Source: an uncultured Clostridia bacterium
GTDB lineage: Bacteria > Bacillota > Clostridia > Oscillospirales > Oscillospiraceae
Reading direction: 5' to 3'
NCBI GenBank assembly: GCA_947644595.1
Contig: CANSAE010000001.1
Location: forward strand, 62,001-126,000
DNA: 64,000 bases
Of the stretch, positions 7,696 through 16,182 are shown piece by piece (positions within the stretch are counted from its first letter, which is position 1; each line of letters starts with the position of its first letter). The position numbers were made by a program, and so were the translations under genes. The notes below the pieces were generated by a model, which worked only from the letters and a program-made list of their open reading frames with translations, was not told where the DNA came from and made no database searches.

Positions 7696-8049
7696 ATGAA
7701 AAATCATGGAATTTATGCGTTGGTTTGTATAGCCCTGCTGGCGACGTTGCTCACCGGCTGTGCCAATACTGCCAGAGACTATGACAATGGCGTGAACGGC
7801 AATGGGACGTATTCTCCGGACCCGAACAGCGGGATCGTAACCGATACCGACGGGATGATCGATGATGTGAACAATAGAAATGACATTGTGGATCGTCCCG
7901 TGACAGATGGCACCAAGACTGACCGGAACATTGCAAACGGTTTGGACCGCGCGGGCAACGCCGTGAAAAACGGCGTGAACCGTGTGGGCAATGCCATTGA
8001 AAATGGTGTGAACGATCTGACCGGCAATCAGCCTGCGACTACGCGATAA
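7696..8049 (+). CDS. Small putative lipoprotein
   Basis: The 117-residue product begins with a lipoprotein signal peptide: basic start, hydrophobic YALVCIALLATLL, then lipobox LLTGC with the cysteine near residue 22. The mature part is hydrophilic and rich in Asn, Asp and Gly. Near the C-terminus it has two imperfect copies of a helix-like unit, AGNAVKNGVNRV and VGNAIENGVNDL. No enzyme family is recognised; it should be anchored on the outer face of the membrane. The SD ggaggg precedes the ATG and a terminator follows, so it is monocistronic. Confidence 0.8.
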   Translation: MKNHGIYALVCIALLATLLTGCANTARDYDNGVNGNGTYSPDPNSGIVTDTDGMIDDVNNRNDIVDRPVTDGTKTDRNIANGLDRAGNAVKNGVNRVGNAIENGVNDLTGNQPATTR

Positions 8050-8053
8050 ACAG

Positions 8054-8085
8054 AAACAGGACAGCAGATTCACTGTCCTGTTTTT
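8054..8085. terminator. Bidirectional terminator between the lipoprotein gene and nth
   Basis: A perfect 11-bp stem (aaacaggacag / ctgtcctgttt) is followed by Ts on the plus strand; the A-rich left arm gives a weaker T run on the minus strand. It lies between the converging lipoprotein and nth genes. Confidence 0.8.
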
Positions 8086-8086
8086 A

Positions 8087-8722
8087 TTATCCGGAAAAGC
8101 TTTGGCACACATGCTTTACACAGCAATTCTGACAATCCGGCTTTCGGGCGTCACACACTGCTCTTCCGTGCAAAACGATTCGGTGGCAGAAGTCGGAGGA
8201 TTTTTCCGGCGGCAGGATTTCCCGCAGCACAGCTTCAATCTTTGCCGGCTCTTTCAAACCATCTACCAATCCCATGCGGTTGCTCAGCCGAATCATATGA
8301 GTATCTACTACAACAGAGCCGGGCACTTTATATATATCACCCAAAATCAGATTTGCCGTTTTCCGCCCCACGCCAGGGAGCGCTGTAAGTGCCTCCATTG
8401 TATCGGGCACCTTGCCTCCGTGTCGTTCCAAAAGTATCTGAGCACAGGCCACGATGTCCCGTGCTTTTGCCCGATAAAATCCACAGGAGTGTACATATTC
8501 CTCCACTTCGGTTACATCAGCCTCCGCAAAGGACTTCAATGTCGGAAAACGTGCAAACAATGCAGGTGTGATTTGATTGACCCGCTCATCGGTGCATTGA
8601 GCTGCCAGACGAACAGAAAACAATAGTTCATAATCTTTTTTATAGTCTAATGTGCAGTCCGCAAGAGGATACGCTTGTTCCAATAACTGTACGATTTCCT
8701 GAATTTGCTTGGCGGTTCTCAT
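8087..8722 (-). CDS. nth: Endonuclease III (DNA N-glycosylase/AP lyase)
   Basis: Nth removes oxidised pyrimidines in base-excision repair. The 211-residue protein has the helix-hairpin-helix LPGVGRKTAN (115-124) with the catalytic lysine at 121, the catalytic aspartate in VVVDTHMIRLSNR (D140), and the C-terminal [4Fe-4S] ligands C190, C197, C200 and C206 in the classical C-x6-C-x2-C-x5-C spacing. I start it at 8722, where gaggtga precedes the ATG; an upstream in-frame ATG at 8770 has no ribosome site. It is transcribed divergently from dxs. Confidence 0.95.
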   Translation of the reverse strand: MRTAKQIQEIVQLLEQAYPLADCTLDYKKDYELLFSVRLAAQCTDERVNQITPALFARFPTLKSFAEADVTEVEEYVHSCGFYRAKARDIVACAQILLERHGGKVPDTMEALTALPGVGRKTANLILGDIYKVPGSVVVDTHMIRLSNRMGLVDGLKEPAKIEAVLREILPPEKSSDFCHRIVLHGRAVCDARKPDCQNCCVKHVCQSFSG

Positions 8723-8800
8723 AATGTTCACCTCGCCGATGATTGTAACATGTTCCGACAAAAATTTCAATTACTATGGTAATTTATGCAGTTATAATGC

Positions 8801-8829
8801 TTGTAATATCCTTCGGAAATTGCTATAAT
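8801..8829 (+). promoter_or_regulatory. Promoter of the dxs operon
   Basis: -35 TTGTAA (8801-8806), 17 bp, perfect -10 TATAAT (8824-8829), about 38 bp before the dxs start codon. Confidence 0.75.
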
Positions 8830-8867
8830 ATACTCTATATAAAATCAAAAACGATCGGGGTAGAATT

Positions 8868-10709
8868 TTGAAGCGATTACAGGATATCCGATCCCCGGCA
8901 GAATTGAAACAGATATCAGCCGACGAGATCCCTGCCCTATGCAGCGAGATCCGGGAGTTTTTAATAGAACATATTTCTAAGACCGGAGGGCATTTTGCAT
9001 CCAATCTGGGCGCAGTGGAATTGGCGGTTGCCATAGACCGCGTGTATGACCCGCAGACAGACCGTATCATATACGATGTGGGCCATCAGGCGTATGTCCA
9101 TAAAATTCTGACCGGACGCAGAGAAAGCTTTTGGTCCCTGCGCCAGTTTGGGGGCCTGTCCGGTTTCCCGAAGCCGTCGGAGAGCGTATGTGATGCATTT
9201 ATTACCGGACATGCGTCTACTTCAGTGTCTGCCGCATTGGGAATGGCCCGCGCCAGGACCCTTCTAGGTGAAACATATGATGTTTGTGCCGTGATTGGGG
9301 ACGGTTCCATGACTGGCGGACTTGCCTATGAGGCCATTGCGGATGCAGGGCAAAGCGGAGAACCGCTTGTGGTCATCTTGAATGACAATGCCATGAGCAT
9401 CAGTCAAAGTGTGGGCGGCATGGCACAGATGCTTTCCCATATGCGGACGAAACCTGCTTATTTTAATTTTAAGCGTATTTATCGGAAAACGGTCGGACGC
9501 ATTGGCCCATTGTACCGTGGGATCCATAGCATAAAAGAATGGATCAAATCCCGTGCGCTACCGGGGAACATCTTCGATGATATGGGTTTTTATTACCTGG
9601 GGCCCATCAATGGACATGATGAACACACCCTGGAGCAGGCTATCCAATATGCCAAAGAGTTGCGGATCCCAGTACTTTTGCACGTGATTACGGTCAAGGG
9701 GAAAGGGTATGAATACGCTGAGCGTTGGCCGGATCGGTATCATGGCGTTTCCGGTTTTGACCCGCTTACAGGCATTGTTCCAGGAGAAAAGCTGGACTTT
9801 TCAGCGGTAGCGGGAAAAACATTGCAGAAATTGGCAGAAAAAGACACGACTGTTACCGCGATTACTGCAGCCATGTTAGATGGAACCGGACTCAAGTCCT
9901 TTTCTGAGCAATTTCCAAACCGTTTTTTTGATGTGGGAATTTGCGAGGGGCATGCGGTCACAATGGCTGCGGGGATGGCTAAACAGGGATTAAAGCCAGT
10001 GTTTTGTGTGTACTCCAGCTTCCTTCAGCGAAGCTTTGATATGCTGATCCATGATGTGGCACTGGAAAGCGCACATGTGGTATTTGCAGTGGACCGTGCA
10101 GGACTTGTGGGCGCAGATGGCGAGACACACCATGGTGTGTTTGATGTCAATTATTTGTGCGCAGTGCCGGGAATGAAGGTGCTGTGCCCTGCCAGCTTTG
10201 CGGAACTTCAAAGGATGCTGATGATGGCCGTGGAAGATTTGGAAGGTCCGGTGGCTGTACGTTATCCAAGAGGCGAAGAAGGCAATTATCAAGGCTTCTC
10301 TTTGGCGCCTGTTGTGGTACATAGCCAAGGTGATGATTTGACAGTCATCTGTTATGGCGCGATGATCAATTGTGTCTTGGAAGCGGAAGAATTGTTAAAA
10401 AAGCAAGGGATATCCTGCGATGTTATTCGTTTGACACGGCTGGATGTGCCGGATATGGATATGATTTTGAATTCTGTACAAAAAACCAAACGGCTCTTGG
10501 TGCCGGAAGAAGCGGCTTCTGCGGGCTGTATGGGCAATCGTATTTTGGCGGCTTGTGCAGAGCGGGGCGTAGTTCCCATTACGGCGAAATGCCAGAATCT
10601 TGGCAGCGGTATTGTGCCCCAAGGTAAGGTGGATGAATTACGGGCTTTGTATGCGCTGGACGGAGCGGGAATTGCTTATACGGCTCTATCTATGCTGGAT
10701 AGGCTGTAA
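8868..10709 (+). CDS. dxs: 1-deoxy-D-xylulose-5-phosphate synthase
   Basis: Dxs condenses pyruvate and glyceraldehyde 3-phosphate in the first step of the MEP isoprenoid pathway, using thiamine diphosphate. The 613-residue length is typical. Visible are HVGHQ-like VGHQAYVHKILTGR near 70, the ThDP/Mg motif GDGSMTGGLAYEA near 145, VITVKGKGYEYAE near 275, the catalytic-glutamate segment GICEGHAVTMAAGMA near 360, and DRAGLVGADGETHHG near 410. Translation starts at TTG (8868) behind a cgggg site. It heads dxs-tlyA-nadK-argR-recN, the usual Firmicutes cluster, but xseA, xseB and ispA, which often precede dxs, are absent here. Confidence 0.96.
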   Translation: MKRLQDIRSPAELKQISADEIPALCSEIREFLIEHISKTGGHFASNLGAVELAVAIDRVYDPQTDRIIYDVGHQAYVHKILTGRRESFWSLRQFGGLSGFPKPSESVCDAFITGHASTSVSAALGMARARTLLGETYDVCAVIGDGSMTGGLAYEAIADAGQSGEPLVVILNDNAMSISQSVGGMAQMLSHMRTKPAYFNFKRIYRKTVGRIGPLYRGIHSIKEWIKSRALPGNIFDDMGFYYLGPINGHDEHTLEQAIQYAKELRIPVLLHVITVKGKGYEYAERWPDRYHGVSGFDPLTGIVPGEKLDFSAVAGKTLQKLAEKDTTVTAITAAMLDGTGLKSFSEQFPNRFFDVGICEGHAVTMAAGMAKQGLKPVFCVYSSFLQRSFDMLIHDVALESAHVVFAVDRAGLVGADGETHHGVFDVNYLCAVPGMKVLCPASFAELQRMLMMAVEDLEGPVAVRYPRGEEGNYQGFSLAPVVVHSQGDDLTVICYGAMINCVLEAEELLKKQGISCDVIRLTRLDVPDMDMILNSVQKTKRLLVPEEAASAGCMGNRILAACAERGVVPITAKCQNLGSGIVPQGKVDELRALYALDGAGIAYTALSMLDRL

Positions 10710-10727
10710 CAGATTGGATGAAATTGT

Positions 10728-11522
10728 ATGAAAAAGCAGCGGTTGGATCAGTTGGTTTTTGACTTGGGCCTGACAGAGAGCAGGGAGCGGGCAAAGACGA
10801 CGATCATGAGCGGGATTGTCTATGTCAACGGTCAAAAGGTAGATAAGCCGGGCACACAAGTGGACCCGGAGGCCAATATTGAAGTGCGCGGCAATGCCCT
10901 GCCATATGTCAGCCGCGGTGGATTTAAGCTGGAAAAGGCGCTGAACGTATTTCCGGTGAATCCAGCAGGAAAGGTCTGCGTTGACTGTGGAGCTTCCACA
11001 GGCGGCTTTACAGATGTCTTGCTGAAAAACGGAGCCAAACGCGTTTACGCGGTGGACGTCGGCTATGGGCAGCTGGCATGGTCGTTGCGAAACGATCCAC
11101 GGGTCATCAATTTAGAGCGTACCAATGTGCGCTACATTACAAAAGAACAGATTCCGGAGCGATTAGAGTTTGCGGTGATGGATGTATCGTTTATTTCCAT
11201 TCAGTTGGTAATTCCTGCAGTAGGCGCGCTTTTGAAGGACGGTGCCGATTATATCTGCCTGATCAAGCCGCAGTTTGAAGCTGGCAGAGAAGAGGTCGGA
11301 AAAAAGGGTGTTGTTCGGGACGTGAATGTTCACTTTTCTGTGATACGATCTTTTCAAGCGTTCGCAGAGACAACAGATTTTACTCTGATGGGCTTGGATT
11401 ACTCTCCCATCAAAGGACCGGAAGGGAATATTGAATATCTAGCCTGGCTGAAAAAGGGACACCATGAAGCGCTCCCATTTTCTGTAGAGCAGGTAGTGGA
11501 AGCTTCTCATCGTGTGCTGTGA
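10728..11522 (+). CDS. tlyA: TlyA-family rRNA 2'-O-methyltransferase (S4 + FtsJ domains)
   Basis: The 264-residue protein has an N-terminal S4 RNA-binding domain (QRLDQLVFDLGLTESRERAK) and an FtsJ-type SAM methyltransferase domain with VCVDCGASTGGFTDVLL near residue 82 and the catalytic-site segment DVSFISIQLV near 150. Characterised TlyA proteins 2'-O-methylate 16S/23S rRNA; the older label is haemolysin. It lies 18 bp after dxs and its last codons overlap the region containing the nadK ribosome site. Confidence 0.92.
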   Translation: MKKQRLDQLVFDLGLTESRERAKTTIMSGIVYVNGQKVDKPGTQVDPEANIEVRGNALPYVSRGGFKLEKALNVFPVNPAGKVCVDCGASTGGFTDVLLKNGAKRVYAVDVGYGQLAWSLRNDPRVINLERTNVRYITKEQIPERLEFAVMDVSFISIQLVIPAVGALLKDGADYICLIKPQFEAGREEVGKKGVVRDVNVHFSVIRSFQAFAETTDFTLMGLDYSPIKGPEGNIEYLAWLKKGHHEALPFSVEQVVEASHRVL

Positions 11523-11536
11523 AAGGAAATTGTCTG

Positions 11537-12394
11537 ATGACAAACCATGTTGTGATCTGTCCCAATCCCTATCGGGATATTGATTTTGCCCATACACTGA
11601 AAATTTATCGCGCACTGGCGGAGCACCATATTACCAGTGCTGCTTTTCCGCTGTTTGTACCGTTTTCCGCACCGGAGGTGACAAAGCTGTCGGCGATCAT
11701 GCCGCTTGCAATATCTCTTTCTCCGGCTGATTTGCTCATTGCCATCGGAGGTGATGGTACAGTACTGAACTTGGCTCGCCGGAGTATGGGAAACCAGATT
11801 CCCATCATTGGCGTAAATTTTGGAGATAAAGGATTTCTTGCAGAACTGGACGGCACAGAGATGAACAGTCTTATTACAGCGGCTAAAGGCGGTTTTCGGG
11901 AAAGTCATCGGATGATGCTGGATGTGAAACTGATTCGCAGAGGTGAAGTTGTGTATGAGGATACAGCTCTCAATGATGTTGTGCTCAAAAGCGTGCACAA
12001 CTGTATTGCGGTGACGACTCGTATTCTGGGACAAGTTGCATCCCGTTTTGCAGGAGACGGATTGATCGTCGCTACGCCTACGGGGAGCACCGGATATTCG
12101 CTTTCTGCAGGAGGACCGATTGTGGAACCGGAAGCGCAGAATATGATTGTTACCCCCTTAGCGGCACATCTGCTGTCAGCCAAGGCATTTGTGGTCTCTC
12201 CCAACCGGGAATTGGAAATTACAGCTGACCGTGTGCGCGGCCGGCCCACGGTTATAACGGTAGACGGCAACGATGTGGTGGATTTTTTTGCGGGTGATGA
12301 ACTGATCGTACGGCGGTCTGCACATGAGACGATTATTGCGGATTTACAGCTTCGCCCATTTTATGAAAGGATGCTTGACATATTGTCACGCTAA
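11537..12394 (+). CDS. nadK: NAD kinase
   Basis: NadK phosphorylates NAD to NADP with ATP or polyphosphate. The 285-residue protein has the diagnostic GGDG motif at 71-74 (IGGDGTVLNLAR), NFGDKGFLAEL at about 95, and the conserved active-site run GDGLIVATPTGSTGYSLSAG near 180. The ATG at 11537 is preferred over an in-frame GTG at 11519 because gaaaggaaa lies about 9 nt in front of it. It sits between tlyA and argR. Confidence 0.95.
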   Translation: MTNHVVICPNPYRDIDFAHTLKIYRALAEHHITSAAFPLFVPFSAPEVTKLSAIMPLAISLSPADLLIAIGGDGTVLNLARRSMGNQIPIIGVNFGDKGFLAELDGTEMNSLITAAKGGFRESHRMMLDVKLIRRGEVVYEDTALNDVVLKSVHNCIAVTTRILGQVASRFAGDGLIVATPTGSTGYSLSAGGPIVEPEAQNMIVTPLAAHLLSAKAFVVSPNRELEITADRVRGRPTVITVDGNDVVDFFAGDELIVRRSAHETIIADLQLRPFYERMLDILSR

Positions 12395-12401
12395 GACGGC
12401 C

Positions 12402-12854
12402 ATGAAACCTGACAGACACGCAGCGATCAAGGAAATTATTTCTTCTCAAAATATCGGAACACAGCTTCAACTGATGGAGGCCTTGGAAAGACGTGGTTTC
12501 CACAGCACTCAGGCCACAGTATCCCGGGATATTCGGGAAATGAATTTGGTCAAGAAAATGGGTCCTGAAGGTCGGTATCATTACCAATTGCCGGTGGAGA
12601 ATCTCACACCGGAATTTGATCTCAAGCTCCGCAAGATTTTTCGGGAAAGTATCACCAGCTATGAAGTGGCGCAAAACATCATTGTGCTGAAAACATTGCC
12701 GGGACTGGCTTCCGCGGCATGTTCCGCATTGGACGGCATGCGGCTGCCTCATCTGGTAGGCTCTCTGGCAGGGGATGACACCGCATTTTTGGCAATGTCG
12801 GATATGGAATCCGCGGTGGAATTTTGTAAGCTCATCGAACACATGCTTAAATGA
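12402..12854 (+). CDS. argR: Arginine repressor ArgR
   Basis: ArgR is a hexameric arginine-sensing regulator of arginine biosynthesis and catabolism genes. The 150-residue protein has the N-terminal winged helix (KPDRHAAIKEII then TQATVSRDIREM, the recognition helix) and a C-terminal oligomerisation/arginine domain ending in GDDTAFLAMSDMESA, close to the usual GDDT arginine motif. There is little SD before the ATG, which lies 7 bp after the nadK stop, so translation is probably coupled. No arginine genes are in the window. Confidence 0.93.
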   Translation: MKPDRHAAIKEIISSQNIGTQLQLMEALERRGFHSTQATVSRDIREMNLVKKMGPEGRYHYQLPVENLTPEFDLKLRKIFRESITSYEVAQNIIVLKTLPGLASAACSALDGMRLPHLVGSLAGDDTAFLAMSDMESAVEFCKLIEHMLK

Positions 12855-12875
12855 GAAAATCAAGGGGTGGGGAAT

Positions 12876-14561
12876 ATGCTGAGGGAACTCCACATTGAAA
12901 ATATTGCGATTATTGAAGTATCGGATATTACTTTTGCACCGGGGTTCAATGTGTTGACCGGAGAAACGGGTGCGGGTAAATCCATCATTATTGATTCGTT
13001 GGACGCGGTTCTGGGGGGACGGACCAGTCGGGAATTGGTACGCCGTGGGGCGGACAAGGCGCGTGTAACGGCGGTATTTGATTCGGATGAAGCCGAAGCA
13101 TGGCTGGCGGAAAATGAGATCGATGCAGAGGACGAACTGATCCTGCAGCGCCGCATTTCATCGGATGGAAAAAGTGCCTGCCGGGTGAACAATGTCCCGG
13201 TTTCTGTGGCACAGCTTCGGGACTTGGGAAATCTTTTGCTCAGCATCCATGGTCAAAATGACGGACGCCAGTTGATGGATGAAAGCCTTCATTTATCGTA
13301 TTTGGACGCTTTCGGTGATTATAGAGCTGAATTAGAAGCATTTCAGATGGCGTATGCCGCTTATCGGGATGCTGTCAGGCAAATGGAACAGCTCTCCATG
13401 GATGAAGATGAGAAACAACGTCGGATTGAGCGATTGGAATACCGTGTTGCAGAACTCAGCAAAGCAGAATTGCAGGAGGGTGAAGAAACTCAGCTGGAAG
13501 CCTTGGCAGAACTCATGCGGAACGGAGAAAAGCTGTCGGAATCTCTTGGCGGGACATTCCATGCCCTGTATGCCGGAGATGTGAACGCATTGGGGTTGAT
13601 TTCTGAGGCACAGCATGGCTTGAACCGAGTAAAAGATTATACCCCGGAGCTTTCCGCCGCGTCAGAACATTTGGAACAGGCCCGGCTCTTACTGGATGAT
13701 GTGTCTGAGCAAGTACGGGATGTTTTAGGGACACTGGAATTCTCTCCGGAAGAGTTTGATCGCGTGGAGACCCGCTTGTCCTACCTGAAAAAACTGCAAA
13801 AGCGGTTTAATACTGACGAAGCGGGCTTGATGACCATGTTAGAAGAAAGCCGGCAAGCGCTGGAAGAAATCCAGTCTTCGGACGAACTGCTGGAACTCCA
13901 GAAAAAGCGAGCGTCGGAAAAACAAGCACAAGCCCGGGAGTGTGCCTGTGCCCTTACCAAATGTCGGAAGGCTGCAGGAGAACGGCTGGCGCTGCGTATT
14001 CAGGAGGAGTTGACCTATCTCAGTATGCCTTCAGTCCGGTTTGTAACTGAGATATTGCCCGTAGAGAATAAAGCCGGCTTTGGGGCCGCAGGCGGAGATA
14101 TTGTGCGGTTTCTCATTTCTGCCAATGCGGGAGAACTTCCGGGACGTATCAGTAAAATTGCCTCCGGCGGTGAACTTTCCAGAATTATGTTGGCAATGAA
14201 AAACGTGTTTGCAGAAACAGACCCCGTCCCGACCTTGGTGTTCGATGAGATCGATACGGGAATTTCCGGCATAGCAGCTCAACGTGTGGCGGAGAAAATA
14301 GCAGCTATTTCCAGAAAAACACAGGTAATCTGCGTAACACATTTACCTCAATTGGCCGCTATGGGAGATGTGAATTTCCGTATTGAAAAGGAAGAAAAAG
14401 AGGGAAGGACCTTTACATCCGTTGTGGATTTGGATTATAATGGAAAATCGAAAGAAATTGCCAGACTCCAAAGTGGAGAACTTGAAACAGCAACTGCCAT
14501 GGCTGGTGCGGCGGAACTGATTGATGCCGCGGAGAATTTCAAAAAGAATTTATGCACATAA
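12876..14561 (+). CDS. recN: DNA repair ATPase RecN
   Basis: RecN is an SMC-like ATPase acting early in double-strand-break repair. The 561-residue protein has Walker A GETGAGKS (29-36), a long helical coiled-coil middle (about 150-390), the ABC signature ASGGELSRIMLAMKN and Walker B TLVFDEIDTGISG near 475, and a late HLPQLAAMGD histidine switch. I start it at ATG 12876, preceded by ggggtgggg; an in-frame GTG lies within that ribosome site. It closes the dxs-recN cluster. Confidence 0.95.
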   Translation: MLRELHIENIAIIEVSDITFAPGFNVLTGETGAGKSIIIDSLDAVLGGRTSRELVRRGADKARVTAVFDSDEAEAWLAENEIDAEDELILQRRISSDGKSACRVNNVPVSVAQLRDLGNLLLSIHGQNDGRQLMDESLHLSYLDAFGDYRAELEAFQMAYAAYRDAVRQMEQLSMDEDEKQRRIERLEYRVAELSKAELQEGEETQLEALAELMRNGEKLSESLGGTFHALYAGDVNALGLISEAQHGLNRVKDYTPELSAASEHLEQARLLLDDVSEQVRDVLGTLEFSPEEFDRVETRLSYLKKLQKRFNTDEAGLMTMLEESRQALEEIQSSDELLELQKKRASEKQAQARECACALTKCRKAAGERLALRIQEELTYLSMPSVRFVTEILPVENKAGFGAAGGDIVRFLISANAGELPGRISKIASGGELSRIMLAMKNVFAETDPVPTLVFDEIDTGISGIAAQRVAEKIAAISRKTQVICVTHLPQLAAMGDVNFRIEKEEKEGRTFTSVVDLDYNGKSKEIARLQSGELETATAMAGAAELIDAAENFKKNLCT

Positions 14562-14572
14562 GGAGAATTGAT

Positions 14573-14929
14573 ATGAGTGTTTCCGAAAAAGCTGTAGCCC
14601 TCCATGCCACATGTAATTGCGCTCAAAGCGTATTGTGTGCCCTTGGAGAATATACGGGATTGGATGAAGAAACGGCAAAGCGTGTGGCCAAATGCTTTGG
14701 TCAGGGAATGCGTTGCGGAGAGGTCTGCGGTGCCATTACCGGATCGCTGATGGCTATTGGTCTGGCTTGTCCGGGCGCGGATGCCAATGCCATTACCCGG
14801 ACATTCAAAGAAAAATATGAATTTGTACGCTGCTCGGACCTTTTGCGTGCGGCTCAGCAAAAACGCTGCAGTGAGTTTATTGGCTATTGCGCAGAACTTG
14901 CAGAGCAGTATATTCAGGAGAACCAATGA
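14573..14929 (+). CDS. C_GCAxxG_C_C family putative redox protein
   Basis: The 118-residue protein is cysteine-rich and matches the C_GCAxxG_C_C family: an early CNCAQSVLCA, then GQGMRCGEVCGAITGSLMA with the family core (G-x-R-x-G-E-x-C-G-A), then further Cys in LACPGADAN, VRCSDLL, KRCSEFIGYC. Such proteins are thought to be redox-active or metal/cluster-binding small proteins of anaerobes; function is not established. It is translated 12 bp after recN, with aaggag before its ATG, and lies 25 bp before tyrS. Confidence 0.85.
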   Translation: MSVSEKAVALHATCNCAQSVLCALGEYTGLDEETAKRVAKCFGQGMRCGEVCGAITGSLMAIGLACPGADANAITRTFKEKYEFVRCSDLLRAAQQKRCSEFIGYCAELAEQYIQENQ

Positions 14930-14953
14930 AATAAGTGCAGGAGAATGAAAGAG

Positions 14954-16174
14954 ATGACACTTTACGAAGAACTGGTAGCCCGTGGGCTCATTGCCCAGGT
15001 GACCAGCGAAAAAGAGGTATCTGACCTCATCAATAATGGGAAAGCAACCTTTTATATCGGCTTTGACCCAACGGCGGACTCCCTCCATGTAGGACATTTC
15101 ATGGCATTGATGCTTATGCGCCGTCTGCAGAAAGCTGGAAACAAGCCTATCGCATTGATTGGCGGCGGCACAGCCATGATTGGAGATCCTTCCGGCCGTA
15201 CGGACTTGCGGCAGATGATGACAAAGGAAACCATCCAGCACAACTGTGACTGTTTCAAAAAACAGATGTCAAAATTTATTGACTTTGCCGATGATAAAGC
15301 CATCATGGTCAATAACGCCGATTGGCTGCTGGACCTGAATTATGTAGATTTTATGCGGGATATCGGTCCGTGTTTTTCTGTGAACAATATGCTCCGGGCA
15401 GATTGCTATAAGCAACGGATGGAACGGGGGCTGAGTTTTCTGGAATTCAACTATATGCTCATGCAAAGCTATGATTTTTACCGCTTGTATTTGGACAGAG
15501 GCTGCAATATGCAGTTTGGGGGCAATGACCAGTGGAGCAATATGCTGGGAGGTACGGAGCTTATTCGTAAAAAGCTGGGGAAGGATGCCCACGCTATGAC
15601 CATCACCCTCCTGCTGACCAGTGAGGGCAAGAAGATGGGCAAAACCGCTGGCGGTGCAGTTTGGCTGGATCCCAATAAGACCAGCCCTTATGAATTTTAT
15701 CAGTACTGGAGAAATATTGAGGATGCGGACGTGATGAATTGCCTCAGAATGCTCACTGAATTGCCGCTGGAGCAAATTGAGGAGATGTCCACATGGAAAG
15801 ACGCAAAACTGAATGAAGCCAAAGAAATTTTGGCCTTTGAATTGACGATGCTGGTCCACAGTGAGGAAGAAGCAGTAAAAGCTCAGGAAACTGCGCGTGC
15901 ATTGTTCGGCGGCGGAGACGCAGCAGAGATGCCCACAACTGAAATCAGCGCAGAAGTCTTGAACGATGGTAGGGTCGATATCGTCAAACTTCTTGTGCTG
16001 TCCGGGTTGTGCAGTTCCAACGGAGATGCCCGTCGAAATATTCAGCAGGGGGGCGTATCCGCTGATGAGAAGAAAGTGACGGATATTTCCGCATCTTTCA
16101 CAGAAACACAATTACGGGACGGCATTGTCCTGAAACGTGGTAAGAAGAATTTTAATCGTGTGATATTAAAGTAA
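14954..16174 (+). CDS. tyrS: Tyrosyl-tRNA synthetase
   Basis: TyrS charges tRNA-Tyr. The 406-residue class I synthetase has the HIGH-type motif in GFDPTADSLHVGHFMAL, the tyrosine-binding segment YMLMQSYDFYRL near 170, the KMSKS loop in the form KKMGKT near 227, and a C-terminal S4 RNA-binding domain. Two in-frame ATGs exist (14945, 14954); the second has aggag at 10 nt, the first has it at 1 nt, so 14954 is preferred. It is followed 9 bp later by an NSS transporter. No T-box leader is visible in front, consistent with transcription from upstream genes. Confidence 0.95.
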   Translation: MTLYEELVARGLIAQVTSEKEVSDLINNGKATFYIGFDPTADSLHVGHFMALMLMRRLQKAGNKPIALIGGGTAMIGDPSGRTDLRQMMTKETIQHNCDCFKKQMSKFIDFADDKAIMVNNADWLLDLNYVDFMRDIGPCFSVNNMLRADCYKQRMERGLSFLEFNYMLMQSYDFYRLYLDRGCNMQFGGNDQWSNMLGGTELIRKKLGKDAHAMTITLLLTSEGKKMGKTAGGAVWLDPNKTSPYEFYQYWRNIEDADVMNCLRMLTELPLEQIEEMSTWKDAKLNEAKEILAFELTMLVHSEEEAVKAQETARALFGGGDAAEMPTTEISAEVLNDGRVDIVKLLVLSGLCSSNGDARRNIQQGGVSADEKKVTDISASFTETQLRDGIVLKRGKKNFNRVILK

Positions 16175-16182
16175 GAGGGCTT